Positions 24,140 through 34,211 of a stretch of DNA of 44,902 bases are shown here, in pieces. Each line of letters opens with the position of its first letter. Within the stretch, counting starts at the first letter, position 1. The notes beneath the pieces were generated by a model. The model did not search any database and was not told the DNA's origin. It saw only the letters and a program-made list of their open reading frames with translations. The stretch is from Deltaproteobacteria bacterium (lineage in GTDB: Bacteria; Myxococcota_A; Polyangia; Polyangiales; Sandaracinaceae), in contig JAFLCL010000041.1 of assembly GCA_017303575.1 (NCBI GenBank), forward strand, positions 1-44,902, written 5' to 3'. A program made the translations under genes and the position numbers.

Positions 24140-25534
24140 ATGAACGAAGAGCGGTACATCGAGGCGGTGCGGTGGCTCTACGGCCTTCAGCCGCGAGGCA
24201 TTCGTCTCGAGCTCGATCGCATGCGTGCGGCGTGTGCGCTCGCGGGGGACCCGCAGAAGTCGCTCCGCGTCATCCACGTCGCGGGCACCAACGGCAAGGG
24301 CTCGACCTCCGCGACGGTCGAGCGCATCGCCCGCGAGGCGGGGCTTCGCACGGGCCTCTACACGTCGCCGCACCTCCACTCCTTCACCGAGCGCGTGCGC
24401 ATCGACGGTGTGCCGATCGCGAAGGACGAGGTCGTGTCGCGCGTGGACGTGATCCGGGGGCTGCTCGCACTGCCGGGCGCGCCGGAGCTCACGTTCTTCG
24501 AGGTCACCACGCTTCTCGCGTTCATGGCGTTCGCGGAGCGCCCTCTCGATCTCGTGGTGCTCGAGGTCGGCCTCGGCGGACGTCTGGACGCGACGAACGT
24601 GATCGAGCGACCGCTCGCGTGCGTGATCACGCACGTGGCATTCGATCACCAGGCCTACCTCGGCAACACGCTGCTCGAGATCGCAGGCGAGAAGGCGGGC
24701 ATCGTGAAGGCCGGCGTGCCGGTGATTCACGGCGCCACCGATCCCGAAGACTTCGGAGCGCAGCGGAGAGGGCTGAGCGGTCGTACGGGGGAGCGCGAGG
24801 GGGCACTCCCCGTGCAGGCCGGCGCAGACTTCGACGAGCCCCGCGCGGCGGACGTCGTCGATGCGCGCGCGGCCGCGCTCGGTGCACCGTCGGTCGCGCT
24901 CGGGCGCGAGCTCTCGATGACGGTCACGTCTGCGGAGCTCGGCATCCTCGACGTCGCGCTGGGTGAGTCCCGCGTGACGGACCTGATGCCGGGCCTCGTG
25001 GGCCGACATCAGCGGAACAACGCGGCCCTCGCCGTAGGCGCCTTTCTCGCGGTGCCCGACATGCTGCCCATCGACGGGAGCGCGATGCGTCGCGGTGTCT
25101 CGAGCGTCGAGTGGCCCGGCCGCCTCGAGACCGTGACGAAGGGCGAGCACACGTTCCTCTTCGACGCTGCGCACAACCTCGATGGCGCACGTTCGCTCGT
25201 GTCCCACCTGATCCGCATTCCGCACGACGCGGCGCGCGTGCTCGTGTTCGGCGCGATGGCGGACAAGGACTGGACGAGCATGCTCCTCGTGCTCCAGCCG
25301 CACGTCGACGCGATCGTCACGGTCGCGCCCCCGCTCGCGCGCGCGGAGAAGGCCGAGGTGATCGCGGAGGCCGTGGGCGGCAGCGCCGCGCCGAGCGTGA
25401 TCGACGGCGTCGAAGAGGCGAAGCGGCGCGCAGGAGAGGGCGGCACCGTGATCGTGTGTGGATCGATCTTCGTGCTCGCCGAGGCGCGGGCGCACGTGCT
25501 CGGCCTCGCGCAGGAGCCATTGATCGCGATGTAA
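24140..25534 (+). CDS. folC: Folylpolyglutamate synthase / dihydrofolate synthase
   Basis: FolC adds glutamate to dihydropteroate and folates, using ATP, in the cytoplasm. The 464-aa product shows the Mur-ligase P-loop VAGTNGKGST (residues 48-56), the SPHLHSFTERV motif, the central HVAFDHQAYLGNTLLEIAGEKAGI block with metal-binding His/Asp, and the C-terminal FDAAHNLDGARSL motif. Length is usual. ATG 24140 is used; no strong Shine-Dalgarno is visible because the tandem repeat reaches to 18 nt upstream. Around residues 208-225 there is a looser, Arg/Gly-rich insert (AQRRGLSGRTGEREG). Confidence 0.96.
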   Translation: MNEERYIEAVRWLYGLQPRGIRLELDRMRAACALAGDPQKSLRVIHVAGTNGKGSTSATVERIAREAGLRTGLYTSPHLHSFTERVRIDGVPIAKDEVVSRVDVIRGLLALPGAPELTFFEVTTLLAFMAFAERPLDLVVLEVGLGGRLDATNVIERPLACVITHVAFDHQAYLGNTLLEIAGEKAGIVKAGVPVIHGATDPEDFGAQRRGLSGRTGEREGALPVQAGADFDEPRAADVVDARAAALGAPSVALGRELSMTVTSAELGILDVALGESRVTDLMPGLVGRHQRNNAALAVGAFLAVPDMLPIDGSAMRRGVSSVEWPGRLETVTKGEHTFLFDAAHNLDGARSLVSHLIRIPHDAARVLVFGAMADKDWTSMLLVLQPHVDAIVTVAPPLARAEKAEVIAEAVGGSAAPSVIDGVEEAKRRAGEGGTVIVCGSIFVLAEARAHVLGLAQEPLIAM

Positions 25535-25554
25535 TCGGGGGCGATGCTCGCGCC

Positions 25555-25845
25555 GTGCTCGGCATCGGCGTCGCGGAGTCGCTCGTCTTGGTCGTGATCA
25601 CCCTCGCGTGCGCGCTCCCCGCGCTCGCGGGCGTCGCGATGTTCGTGATGACGATCGTCGACACCGCGCGTGGTCAGGGGCGCTGGGGCATCAACTTCAA
25701 GGGGGCGAGCTGCCCGCAGTGCAAGCAGGCTGCGCCCACGATCCGCGTACCGAAGACCGTCGGTCAGGCGCTGTGGGGCGGCTGGACCTGCGAGCGCTGC
25801 CAACTCGAGATCGACAAGTGGGGCAAGCCGATCCGCGATCGGTGA
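25555..25845 (+). CDS. Small membrane zinc-ribbon protein
   Basis: The product is 96 aa from GTG 25555, 20 nt after folC. A hydrophobic helix at residues 7-33 (SLVLVVITLACALPALAGVA...) is followed by a soluble part with two Cys pairs (CPQC and CERC, about 30 residues apart), the pattern of a four-Cys zinc ribbon. Between them is TIRVPKTVGQALWGGWT. The family is not recognised, but the layout resembles small membrane-anchored zinc-ribbon proteins of myxobacteria. The frame is open far upstream, but that part is a shadow of folC. It is probably co-transcribed with folC. Confidence 0.75.
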   Translation: MLGIGVAESLVLVVITLACALPALAGVAMFVMTIVDTARGQGRWGINFKGASCPQCKQAAPTIRVPKTVGQALWGGWTCERCQLEIDKWGKPIRDR

Positions 25846-25854
25846 ACGGCGCGC

Positions 25855-26094
25855 TCAGGCCGCGAGGATTCGCACGCTGGGAAAGCGTCGTCGCAGGCGC
25901 TCGAGGTCGCCCACGTCGCTGGTGTAGACGGCATCGCCGCGAGAGGCGGCCGAGGCCATGACGATTGCGTCCACCAGGGTGGCTCCGGGAGTCGTAGCGA
26001 TCGCCTCACCGGCGATCTTCGCCAGGGCACGCATCCGCATGCGACGCTGCTCGAGCGCGATCAGCGCCCCCGTGTCGAAGGTCAGCCCGATCAC
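25855..26094 (-). pseudogene. PIN-domain (VapC-like) toxin, internally deleted
   Basis: The reading frame is 79 aa from GTG 26094, whose first bases overlap the antitoxin stop (GTGA), the normal coupling for such pairs. The N-terminal part (IGLTFDTGALIALE) carries the first PIN aspartate (Asp7). The C-terminal part (LVDAIVMASA, then VYTSDVGDLERL) carries Asp42 and Asp60. PIN toxins are usually about 125-140 aa; here residues about 35-38 jump straight from the second helix region to the last part, so roughly 45-50 residues with the central acidic residue seem missing. The deletion keeps the frame. I infer an inactive or altered toxin; a genuinely short variant is the alternative. Confidence 0.75.
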
Positions 26095-26366
26095 GCGGCG
26101 CGCTTTCGAGACGGACGCTTCGGAGGAGCAGCGATCTGCTCGGCGCCGATGGCCGCCGTCGCGTCTGCATCGAGCGTCGGACCGCCGAGCATCGCCACGA
26201 GCGCTCGCCGCGCCTCTCGTTGTCGCACGAGCTTGGCGGCGTCCGCGAATGCCGCCGACAGATTGCCTCCGTGCATGGCCTTCGCGTGCCGTCGAAGCGC
26301 TGCGAGATCTCGCTTGTCGAGGGACACGCTGACCTTCACGGTGCTGCCCGGTCGTCGCTGCGTCAT
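26091..26366 (-). CDS. VapB-like antitoxin
   Basis: The product is 91 aa from ATG 26366. The N-terminus (VKVSVSLDKRDLAALRRHAK) has the ribbon-helix-helix look of antitoxins paired with PIN toxins, followed by a helical middle (NLSAAFADAAKLVRQREARRAL) and a basic tail (PPKRPSRKRAA). Its stop overlaps the toxin start by GTGA. Such antitoxins bind the toxin and repress their own promoter. Here the toxin appears truncated, so the antitoxin may be an orphan. A short imperfect inverted sequence ACTACCACGGTAGT at 26370-26383 lies just upstream of the start and could be its operator (inference). Confidence 0.82.
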   Translation of the reverse strand: MTQRRPGSTVKVSVSLDKRDLAALRRHAKAMHGGNLSAAFADAAKLVRQREARRALVAMLGGPTLDADATAAIGAEQIAAPPKRPSRKRAA

Positions 26367-26369
26367 GGA

Positions 26370-26383
26370 CTACCACGGTAGTC
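26370..26383. promoter_or_regulatory. Possible antitoxin operator (inverted repeat)
   Basis: ACTACCACGGTAGT reads as ACTACC/GGTAGT arms around AC, a perfect 6-bp inverted repeat within 14 bp, 4 bp upstream of the antitoxin ATG. The position fits autoregulation by a ribbon-helix-helix dimer. No experimental support. Confidence 0.5.
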
Positions 26384-26421
26384 CACGGCCGTTCGCGCAG
26401 CAAAGCACGCGAGTCGGGCGA

Positions 26422-29013
26422 TCAGCGATCGGTGACGAGGCCCAGAGAGGGCAGCCGCTCGAGCGCGGTCTCGAGGCGCGTGAGCTCGTCGTGGATGCGC
26501 TCGAGATCGCGACGCAGCTCGTGGGGCTTGCCCTCGGGCGGGATCGCGTCGAGCGCGGGCTTGAGCTTGTCGCGCACGAGCGAGCGCAGCCGATCGAGCT
26601 CGGCGCCCTGGAGCTTCTTCACTTCCTCGCTCGCGCTCGGCACGAAGTCCTCGAGCGAACGCACGAGGTGTCCGATGCGGAGCGCGGCGTTGAGGCGCAT
26701 GCGACCGAGGCGCGCCGGATCGTCGGGATCGCCCGAATTCGCGGCCGCGCTCACGGCCGTCTCGTAGAGCGCCTGCGCCTCGTTGTGCGATCGACGCCAC
26801 GCCGCGGCGTCGCGCGCTTCGTACGCCACGAGGCCGCGGCTCGAGAGCTCGTCGATGCGCTTCTCCCACGACTCGACGCTGAGGCCGAGCAGCGAGCCAC
26901 CCGTCGCGCTGGTGAACACGAGGCGACGGATGCCATCGAGCAGGCCCTCGAAGCGATCGCGCGGCGGCGAGAGATCGTTCGCGTCGCTGCCTGCGAAGTG
27001 ATCGATGAGCGAGCGCAGCTGCGAGGCGAGCGCCGACAGCTTGTCGGGATCGGTGGAGACCACCTCGCGCAGGCCCGTCGCGAGCGGCTCGAGCTCGCGA
27101 CGGAAGGCGACTGCGTCGCGACCCCACAGCGCCTTGCTGGTGTTCTCGGCTTCGGCGAGCAGCCCGTCGACGGCGTCCTTCGTCGTGTCGGTGCGCGCGG
27201 GCTCGGGCTCGACCTTCGCCCACAGCTCCGAGCCCGCGACGTTCGCGCGCGCCTCGAGACGCATCGCCTCGTCGCAGCGGAGCGTGAGCGACACCGGCGT
27301 GCCCAGCGGGAGCTCGGGGGAGATCTCGAGCATCAACGTCTTGATCGGAAGCCGATTCTGGAGGAGTCGCAGCACGACGGCGCCCGAGCGATCGCCCGTC
27401 GCGAGCTCGTGGGTGACCTCGATCGGCAGGCTCGCGCCCCGCGGGATCAGCACCTTGCGCTCACGTCGACCCGCGCGCGTGATCTCCACAGCGATGTCCT
27501 TGGCCACCACCGTCGGCTGGCTCAGCGAGCTCGCCCGGGCGCGGACCGCGCCGCGGTACACCACGAGCGGGAGGCTCGTGAGCACGTTGCCGTCGAGATC
27601 GACGAGGGTGAGCGTGGTCATCGTCTCGGGGCCGTCGGCGAGCGGCACCACGAGGCGCATCGGGCCCGAGACGACCTCACTCTCCGCGAGCGGAGCGCCC
27701 GACGCGTCTCGGATCTCGAGGCGACGCGCGGCCTCGGGTGCACGCGTGATCTCCAGCGCCAGCTTGAGCTCCGCGCTGCGCGACACGAGCGGGCTCGTGA
27801 TCGACACGTCGGTCGCGTCGTCACCGATCCGCAGCCCTCCGCGCTGCGCCGAGAAGATGGCGGCGCCCAGCGCCACGATGGTGTCGACCTCGGTCTGGAG
27901 CGGCGCGAGCTTGCCGCGTGTCTTCTTCGCGAGCCGCTCGGTCACCGCGCGGACGACGGCGGGCACGCGTGTCGATCCGCCGACGAGCACGACAGCGTCG
28001 AGGTCCGCGAGGCCGACGTTCGCGACCTCTTGGCTCCGCGCCAGCGCTCGCTCCGCGCAGACGATCGTGGTCTCGACGAGATCCGCGATCGACGACTCGT
28101 ACTGTGCGCGGCCGATCTCGGTCTCGATCGAGACGGGCTCGCCCTTCTGGTCCTGGAACAGATCCGCGCGCGAGAAGCTCAGCACCTCGTTGGTGGAGAG
28201 GCCTTCCTTGATCTCTTGCGCCACGTGCACGAGGCGCTGGAATTTCGCGGCGTCCTCGGCGTCCCCACGCACGTCGAGCTCGAGCGCGTAGCCCTTCTGG
28301 ACGAGGTCCTTCCGCAGCGTCTCCGCGAATCGCCGATCGAAGTCGTCGCCGCCGAGGTAGTTGTCGCCGTCGATCGCGAGCACTTGGTACTCGCCGCCCA
28401 CGCTGCGCAGCACCGAGACGTCGAACGTGCCGCCGCCGAGGTCGTAGACGAGGAAGTTGCGATCGGCGCTCTCCGCGGCGCCGGCGCCGCTGGAAGGGAG
28501 GCCCAACCACGTGTGGTAGATGGCAGCGGCCGTGGGCTCCTGCAGCACCGCGAGCACGTCGAGCCCCGCGAGCTCACCCGCCCGACGCGTGGCCTCGATC
28601 TGCGGCGCGTCGAAGTACGCGGGCACGGTGATCACCGCGCGGCTCACGCGCACCTCGATGCCGCTCGGCACCTTGCCCGCGAGATCCTCCTGCATGCGCG
28701 CGCGCAGCTCGGCGAGGATCTTCGCGGAGATGTCCTCGGGGCTCAGCTCGTGCGGCCCCACCGCGACGCGCGCGAGCTGTCCCATCTTGCGCTTGATGCT
28801 CTCGACGGGCGCGGGGCTCTGCCCTCGACGTGCGCGCGCCGCACGACCGACGAGGAAGCTCTGCGTCTTGGGGTCCCACGCGACGGCGGAGGCCACCGTG
28901 CGACGGCCGAATCGATCGGCATAGACGAGGATGTCCTTCTCGGACGGATCGAGCATCGCCACTTCGGAGTTCGTCGTGCCGAGGTCGATGCCGATGGGTC
29001 GATCGATGTACAT
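26422..29013 (-). CDS. Atypical Hsp70 (DnaK-like) with inserted beta domain
   Basis: The product is 863 aa, versus about 640 for DnaK. The nucleotide-binding domain (residues 5-395) is complete: phosphate-1 GIDLGTTNSEV, VPAYFDAPQIEATRRAGELAG, LQEPTAAAIYH, phosphate-2 VYDLGGGTFDVSVL and adenosine VVLVGGSTRVPAVV. Normally the linker and substrate domain follow directly. Here about 90 beta-rich residues (400-490, ending LTLVDLDGNVLTSLPLVVYRG) intervene before a diverged SBD-like stretch (490-600). A long helical tail of about 250 residues closes the protein. It is the last gene of a coupled operon with a J-like and an unknown protein; no GrpE is seen. It is likely a specialised chaperone rather than the housekeeping DnaK (inference). 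Confidence 0.93.
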   Translation of the reverse strand: MYIDRPIGIDLGTTNSEVAMLDPSEKDILVYADRFGRRTVASAVAWDPKTQSFLVGRAARARRGQSPAPVESIKRKMGQLARVAVGPHELSPEDISAKILAELRARMQEDLAGKVPSGIEVRVSRAVITVPAYFDAPQIEATRRAGELAGLDVLAVLQEPTAAAIYHTWLGLPSSGAGAAESADRNFLVYDLGGGTFDVSVLRSVGGEYQVLAIDGDNYLGGDDFDRRFAETLRKDLVQKGYALELDVRGDAEDAAKFQRLVHVAQEIKEGLSTNEVLSFSRADLFQDQKGEPVSIETEIGRAQYESSIADLVETTIVCAERALARSQEVANVGLADLDAVVLVGGSTRVPAVVRAVTERLAKKTRGKLAPLQTEVDTIVALGAAIFSAQRGGLRIGDDATDVSITSPLVSRSAELKLALEITRAPEAARRLEIRDASGAPLAESEVVSGPMRLVVPLADGPETMTTLTLVDLDGNVLTSLPLVVYRGAVRARASSLSQPTVVAKDIAVEITRAGRRERKVLIPRGASLPIEVTHELATGDRSGAVVLRLLQNRLPIKTLMLEISPELPLGTPVSLTLRCDEAMRLEARANVAGSELWAKVEPEPARTDTTKDAVDGLLAEAENTSKALWGRDAVAFRRELEPLATGLREVVSTDPDKLSALASQLRSLIDHFAGSDANDLSPPRDRFEGLLDGIRRLVFTSATGGSLLGLSVESWEKRIDELSSRGLVAYEARDAAAWRRSHNEAQALYETAVSAAANSGDPDDPARLGRMRLNAALRIGHLVRSLEDFVPSASEEVKKLQGAELDRLRSLVRDKLKPALDAIPPEGKPHELRRDLERIHDELTRLETALERLPSLGLVTDR

Positions 29014-29032
29014 GCGCGGTGCTCCGATGCGA

Positions 29033-29431
29033 TCAGGACGAGGTCACGCTACGAGGGGCCCAGAGCGCGCGCTCGGCGTCGTCTTCGGGCCCGAGACTAC
29101 GATCGAGCTCGTCGGGAAGGGGCGGGAGGCTGACGAGATCGAGCACACCGAGCGGCTCCTTCGATCGATCGGTCGTCGCAGACGCGAGCGCGGGGGGTCG
29201 CGGTGGCGAGCCGATGGGCGCACGCGTCTCGGGCACGGCCGTGAGCGCGAGCCCGAGGCGCGTCTCGGGGTGCAGCGTCAGAGACTCCCACGCCGCACGG
29301 ATCTCCGCGCGCTCCGCGTCGGTGCTCGCCTCTTCCGCGCGCTCGCGTAGCGCGTCCGTGATCGTCGCGATGTCGCTCGCGGGATCGAGCTCGAAGCGAT
29401 CGAACGGGTTCTTGGTCACGGGCCGCGTCAC
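29033..29431 (-). CDS. J-domain-like small protein lacking HPD
   Basis: The product is 132 aa from GTG 29431, overlapping the stop of the upstream gene by 4 nt. Residues 8-65 (NPFDRFELDP, TITDALRERAEEA, ERAEIRAAWESLTLHPETR) have the spacing and helices of a J domain (NPF-x-(V/L)-L, helix II, helix III), but the catalytic His-Pro-Asp is not found between the helices; only a HPE occurs near the end of the second long helix. The rest is Pro/Ala/Asp-rich. The position directly before the Hsp70 gene, with 19 nt between stop and start, argues that it works with that Hsp70, perhaps as an adaptor instead of a stimulating co-chaperone. The family assignment is tentative. Confidence 0.65.
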   Translation of the reverse strand: MTRPVTKNPFDRFELDPASDIATITDALRERAEEASTDAERAEIRAAWESLTLHPETRLGLALTAVPETRAPIGSPPRPPALASATTDRSKEPLGVLDLVSLPPLPDELDRSLGPEDDAERALWAPRSVTSS

Positions 29432-30720
29432 GGGATGCCGACCCGCTTCTTGAGCGCTTCGAGGCGGCTCAGCTCGGGGAACACGCTCGCCGCACGCTCG
29501 ATGTCCGCGCGCGCAGGGTGAGTGGGAAAGATCTCGCGCCGCGCGAGCGTGTGCTCGGCGCGATCACACAGCACGTGCGCGAGCACGATGCGTGCGTTGC
29601 GGAGCGTGGGGCAGAGCGCGTACGCGCGCTCGATGCGCGGCAGGGCCGCGTCGACCTCGCGCGGAATCTCGGCCCAGAAGACCAGCGCCTGCGCGCACGG
29701 CGCGACGTACGCGAGATCGCGATCGAGCTGACCTTCTTTCCGTGCCGCGAGCACCCGCGCCTCGAGCGCCCATGCCATCGGCATGATCGGAGCGAGCATC
29801 TCGCCGAGCTCGCGCATCGATCGCTTGCGGTAGAGGGGCCACGCGAGCTCGGGCAGCGCGGTCAGCACGTGTCGCTCGAGCTCGGGCTCCTCCCCCGACC
29901 ATTCCCAGTGCTTGGCCGCGTCGGCGAAGAGCTTCGTCGCATCCGGCGCCGTCCAGTCTCGCGCGAGCACCGTGTCGAGCGCGTCGCGGAAGCGCACCAG
30001 CCAGTGCGAAGCGAGCTCCTCGATGGCAGACCGCACGAGCCCGGTGGCGCGAGCCTCCAACGAAGCGGGAAGGGCGAGCGTCGGCAGATCCTCGAGCAGA
30101 TCGCGCAGCGCGAGCGCGGCCACGTGCCCCTCGTGGGTGCGCTCCACGAGGCCTTCGCGCGCGATGGTGCTCACCCGCTCGATCCCTCGGACCGGCAGCG
30201 CGCGCGCGACCTCCTCGACCCGCGCGAGCGAGAGGCCCGGGGGCGCAGCGTCGCGCGCTCGCTTCGCGATCGCCTCGGGCGCGCGGCCTACCTCGAGCCA
30301 CGCGTGCATCGCGCGATCGATCGCGAGGTGGAGCGGTAGCGCGTGAGCTCGCTCCGCGCGTGATCCCTCGAGCGCGATCTCGAGCGCGTGATCGGCGAGC
30401 ACCGCCAAGTGGTGCACGAGATCGGGGGGCAGGGGACGCAGCGGCCCGCGGAAGAGGCGAACGCGCAGCGGCTCACCATGACCCTGCAGCGCGTCCTCGA
30501 CGATCGCGGTCTCCCCGTTGTCGCGCAGTCGCTCCACCACGCCCGAGGCGCGCTGGGGGAGCCCTTCGAGGCCGGTGCCCTCGAGCGCCGCCGCGAGCGC
30601 GAGCTCCGCCTCGAGGCGCGCCAACAGCGCATGATCCTCGGATCGCGGGCCGGACGAGGCCTGCCGCGCGGGCATGACGGGCTCACGGCGCTCCTCGGCG
30701 CGGGTCATCGAGCGAGCCAC
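29428..30720 (-). CDS. Unrecognised helical protein, first gene of the Hsp70 operon
   Basis: The product is 430 aa from GTG 30720, or 426 aa from the in-frame ATG 30708. It is Ala/Leu/Glu/Arg-rich and predicted almost entirely helical. No catalytic motif, signal peptide or membrane segment is visible. Two Cys occur near the end (YVAPCAQALVFW, CPTLRNARIVLAHVLCDRAE), the latter resembling a tetratricopeptide-like helix pair (RIVLAHVLCDRAEHTLARRE). The stop overlaps the J-like start, so it is co-translated with the chaperone genes. It may be a client or substrate-selecting factor of the Hsp70 (inference). No homolog family is recognised. Confidence 0.78.
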   Translation of the reverse strand: MARSMTRAEERREPVMPARQASSGPRSEDHALLARLEAELALAAALEGTGLEGLPQRASGVVERLRDNGETAIVEDALQGHGEPLRVRLFRGPLRPLPPDLVHHLAVLADHALEIALEGSRAERAHALPLHLAIDRAMHAWLEVGRAPEAIAKRARDAAPPGLSLARVEEVARALPVRGIERVSTIAREGLVERTHEGHVAALALRDLLEDLPTLALPASLEARATGLVRSAIEELASHWLVRFRDALDTVLARDWTAPDATKLFADAAKHWEWSGEEPELERHVLTALPELAWPLYRKRSMRELGEMLAPIMPMAWALEARVLAARKEGQLDRDLAYVAPCAQALVFWAEIPREVDAALPRIERAYALCPTLRNARIVLAHVLCDRAEHTLARREIFPTHPARADIERAASVFPELSRLEALKKRVGIP

Positions 30721-30815
30721 GCTCGCACGGGCCTCTCCGGACGTCGAGCCTCGCGCATCGTCGCGCTAGACGCGCGCTCGTGCGCTCGCTTAGCATCGGC
30801 CCGCGAAATCCAGTC

Positions 30816-32855
<2,040 letters not shown>

Positions 32856-32980
32856 GGGTTCGGGCGGACCCTTCCCCGACGTCTCGGCCCCCGCTCCGCT
32901 CACTCCGTGAGCGCTCAGCGCAGCGGCCCCATCCCGCTTGGCTTGCGCAAGAGCCCCACGCTCTGTAGACGTCGCCCTGC
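32856..32980. terminator. Hairpin-rich spacer after the cyclase gene
   Basis: The 125-bp spacer contains CGCTCAC-TCC-GTGAGCG at 32897-32913 (7-bp stem, 3-nt loop) and a perfect 10-bp palindrome CTTGCGCAAG downstream. The start CCCGCTCCGCTCACT resembles the opening of the 74-bp units between accD and folC, so it may be a diverged relative. It probably ends or attenuates cyclase transcription; no T-tract is present. Confidence 0.5.
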
Positions 32981-33574
32981 ATGGACAAGAAGCGCCCGGT
33001 CATCGTCATCGTCGCGGTCGTCCTCGGGATCACGGTCGGCGCGTTCGGCATCCTCGGCGGCTGCATGGGCGTGTTCGGGCAGGTCATGCAGAGCGCCAGC
33101 GTGAGCGCGCTCGAGCAGATGGCGCAGGGCAACCCGGCGCTCCAGCCTCAGGTCGAGATGCAGCGGGCGATGCTCGAAGTGCAGGAACCCTTCCAGATCC
33201 CGATGATCGTGGGGCAGGTGTTCAACCTCCTCGCGTCGATCCTGCTGATCGTCGGCGCCGCGCTGCTGGCCGCGCTCAAGCGCAGCGCGTTCATGGTGCT
33301 GATCGCCGCCTCGATCTCGTGCGTGCTCGTCGATCTCTTCAACGGAGCGCTGGGCATGTACATGTCGGTGGCCATGCAGCCCGCGATCGAGGCACAGGTC
33401 GCGCAGATGGCGCAGATGCCGGGCCAAGATCCCGCGATGCTCGGCGCCGCGACCAGCGCAGGCGGAACGATCGGCCTGGTGTTCGGGCTGTTCATCCTCG
33501 TGGTGAAGCTCGTCGTCTACGCGCTCGAGGTCTGGGCCGCGCGCGACGCGAACCAGGCGCAGCTGCTCACCTGA
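32981..33574 (+). CDS. Small multi-pass membrane protein
   Basis: The product is 197 aa from ATG 32981. It has four hydrophobic segments: residues 8-30 (VIVIVAVVLGITVGAFGIL), 75-95 (VGQVFNLLASILLIVGAALL), 102-125 (FMVLIAASISCVLVDLFNGAL) and 160-183 (GTIGLVFGLFILVVKLVVYAL). Gln/Met-rich loops (MQPAIEAQVAQMAQMPGQ) lie between them. No family is recognised. It is followed after 7 nt by another membrane protein, so the two are probably co-transcribed. Confidence 0.78.
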   Translation: MDKKRPVIVIVAVVLGITVGAFGILGGCMGVFGQVMQSASVSALEQMAQGNPALQPQVEMQRAMLEVQEPFQIPMIVGQVFNLLASILLIVGAALLAALKRSAFMVLIAASISCVLVDLFNGALGMYMSVAMQPAIEAQVAQMAQMPGQDPAMLGAATSAGGTIGLVFGLFILVVKLVVYALEVWAARDANQAQLLT

Positions 33575-33581
33575 GGGCGGC

Positions 33582-34196
33582 GTGACGATCGAGCCCGAGC
33601 CCTCCTCTCGATCCGTCGCCTCGGTCCCGCCCGTCGCGGCGCCCGCCCACGGACAGTGCGCGCGTCACCCCGATCGCAGCGCGACGCTCACCTGCACCCG
33701 CTGCGGCGACAACCTCTGTGAGAGCTGCGCCGAGGAGCGCATCGACGGCGTCTGCAAGAGCTGCCTCGATCTGCTCTCGAACCGCGGCAAGGTCTGGCAG
33801 GTCCAGTGGCTCGCTGTCGTCACGATCGTGCACGGCAGCCTCTTGCTCCTCTGGAGCTTCGGCCTCCTCCTGACCGGCGGCTACATGGGCCTCTCGCTCG
33901 GGAGCGTCGAGCCCACTCAGCCCGACGCGCCGCCGCCCGAGTTCATGGCTGGCTTCATGACGGGCATCGTCATGTTCATGATGCTCGGCCAGCTCGTGCC
34001 CGGGATCCTGCAGGTCGCGAGCGGCTACTACATGCTCTCGTTCCGCTACCGCTGGCTCGCCGTCGCGGCGTTCTGCTCGGGCGCGCTCTCGGTCACCGGC
34101 TGCTACTGCCTGCCGACGTCGATCATCCTCGCGATCTGGGGCCTCATCGTCGTCTTCGACAAGGACGTCGCGGCTCGCTTCCAAGCGGGATCCTGA
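33582..34196 (+). CDS. B-box-like zinc-finger membrane protein
   Basis: The product is 204 aa from GTG 33582. The N-terminal cytoplasmic part has a Cys/His cluster with the spacing of B-box/treble-clef fingers: Cys26-x2-His29, Cys38-x2-Cys41, Cys46-x2-Cys49, Cys58-x2-Cys61 (CARHPDRSATLTCTRCGDN and onward). Three to four hydrophobic helices follow (VVTIVHGSLLLLWSFGLLLTG, FMTGIVMFMMLGQLVPGIL, VAAFCSGALSVTGCYCLP and IILAIWGLIVVF). Such fused finger-membrane proteins are common in myxobacteria and unstudied. The 15-bp spacing to accA downstream suggests possible co-transcription. Confidence 0.8.
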   Translation: MTIEPEPSSRSVASVPPVAAPAHGQCARHPDRSATLTCTRCGDNLCESCAEERIDGVCKSCLDLLSNRGKVWQVQWLAVVTIVHGSLLLLWSFGLLLTGGYMGLSLGSVEPTQPDAPPPEFMAGFMTGIVMFMMLGQLVPGILQVASGYYMLSFRYRWLAVAAFCSGALSVTGCYCLPTSIILAIWGLIVVFDKDVAARFQAGS

Positions 34197-34211
34197 CTAG
34201 CATCGCGGCGC

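Noticed and set aside
22954..24159. 401-codon minus-strand frame with repeated ARAKRVERERRPRRARA-like units
   Set aside because: The repeat in the protein merely reflects the 74-bp tandem DNA repeat, and the remainder is antisense to accD.
26149..29133. 994-codon plus-strand open frame
   Set aside because: It is the exact antisense of the Hsp70 gene and has only Arg/His/Glu/Ala-rich low-complexity sequence.
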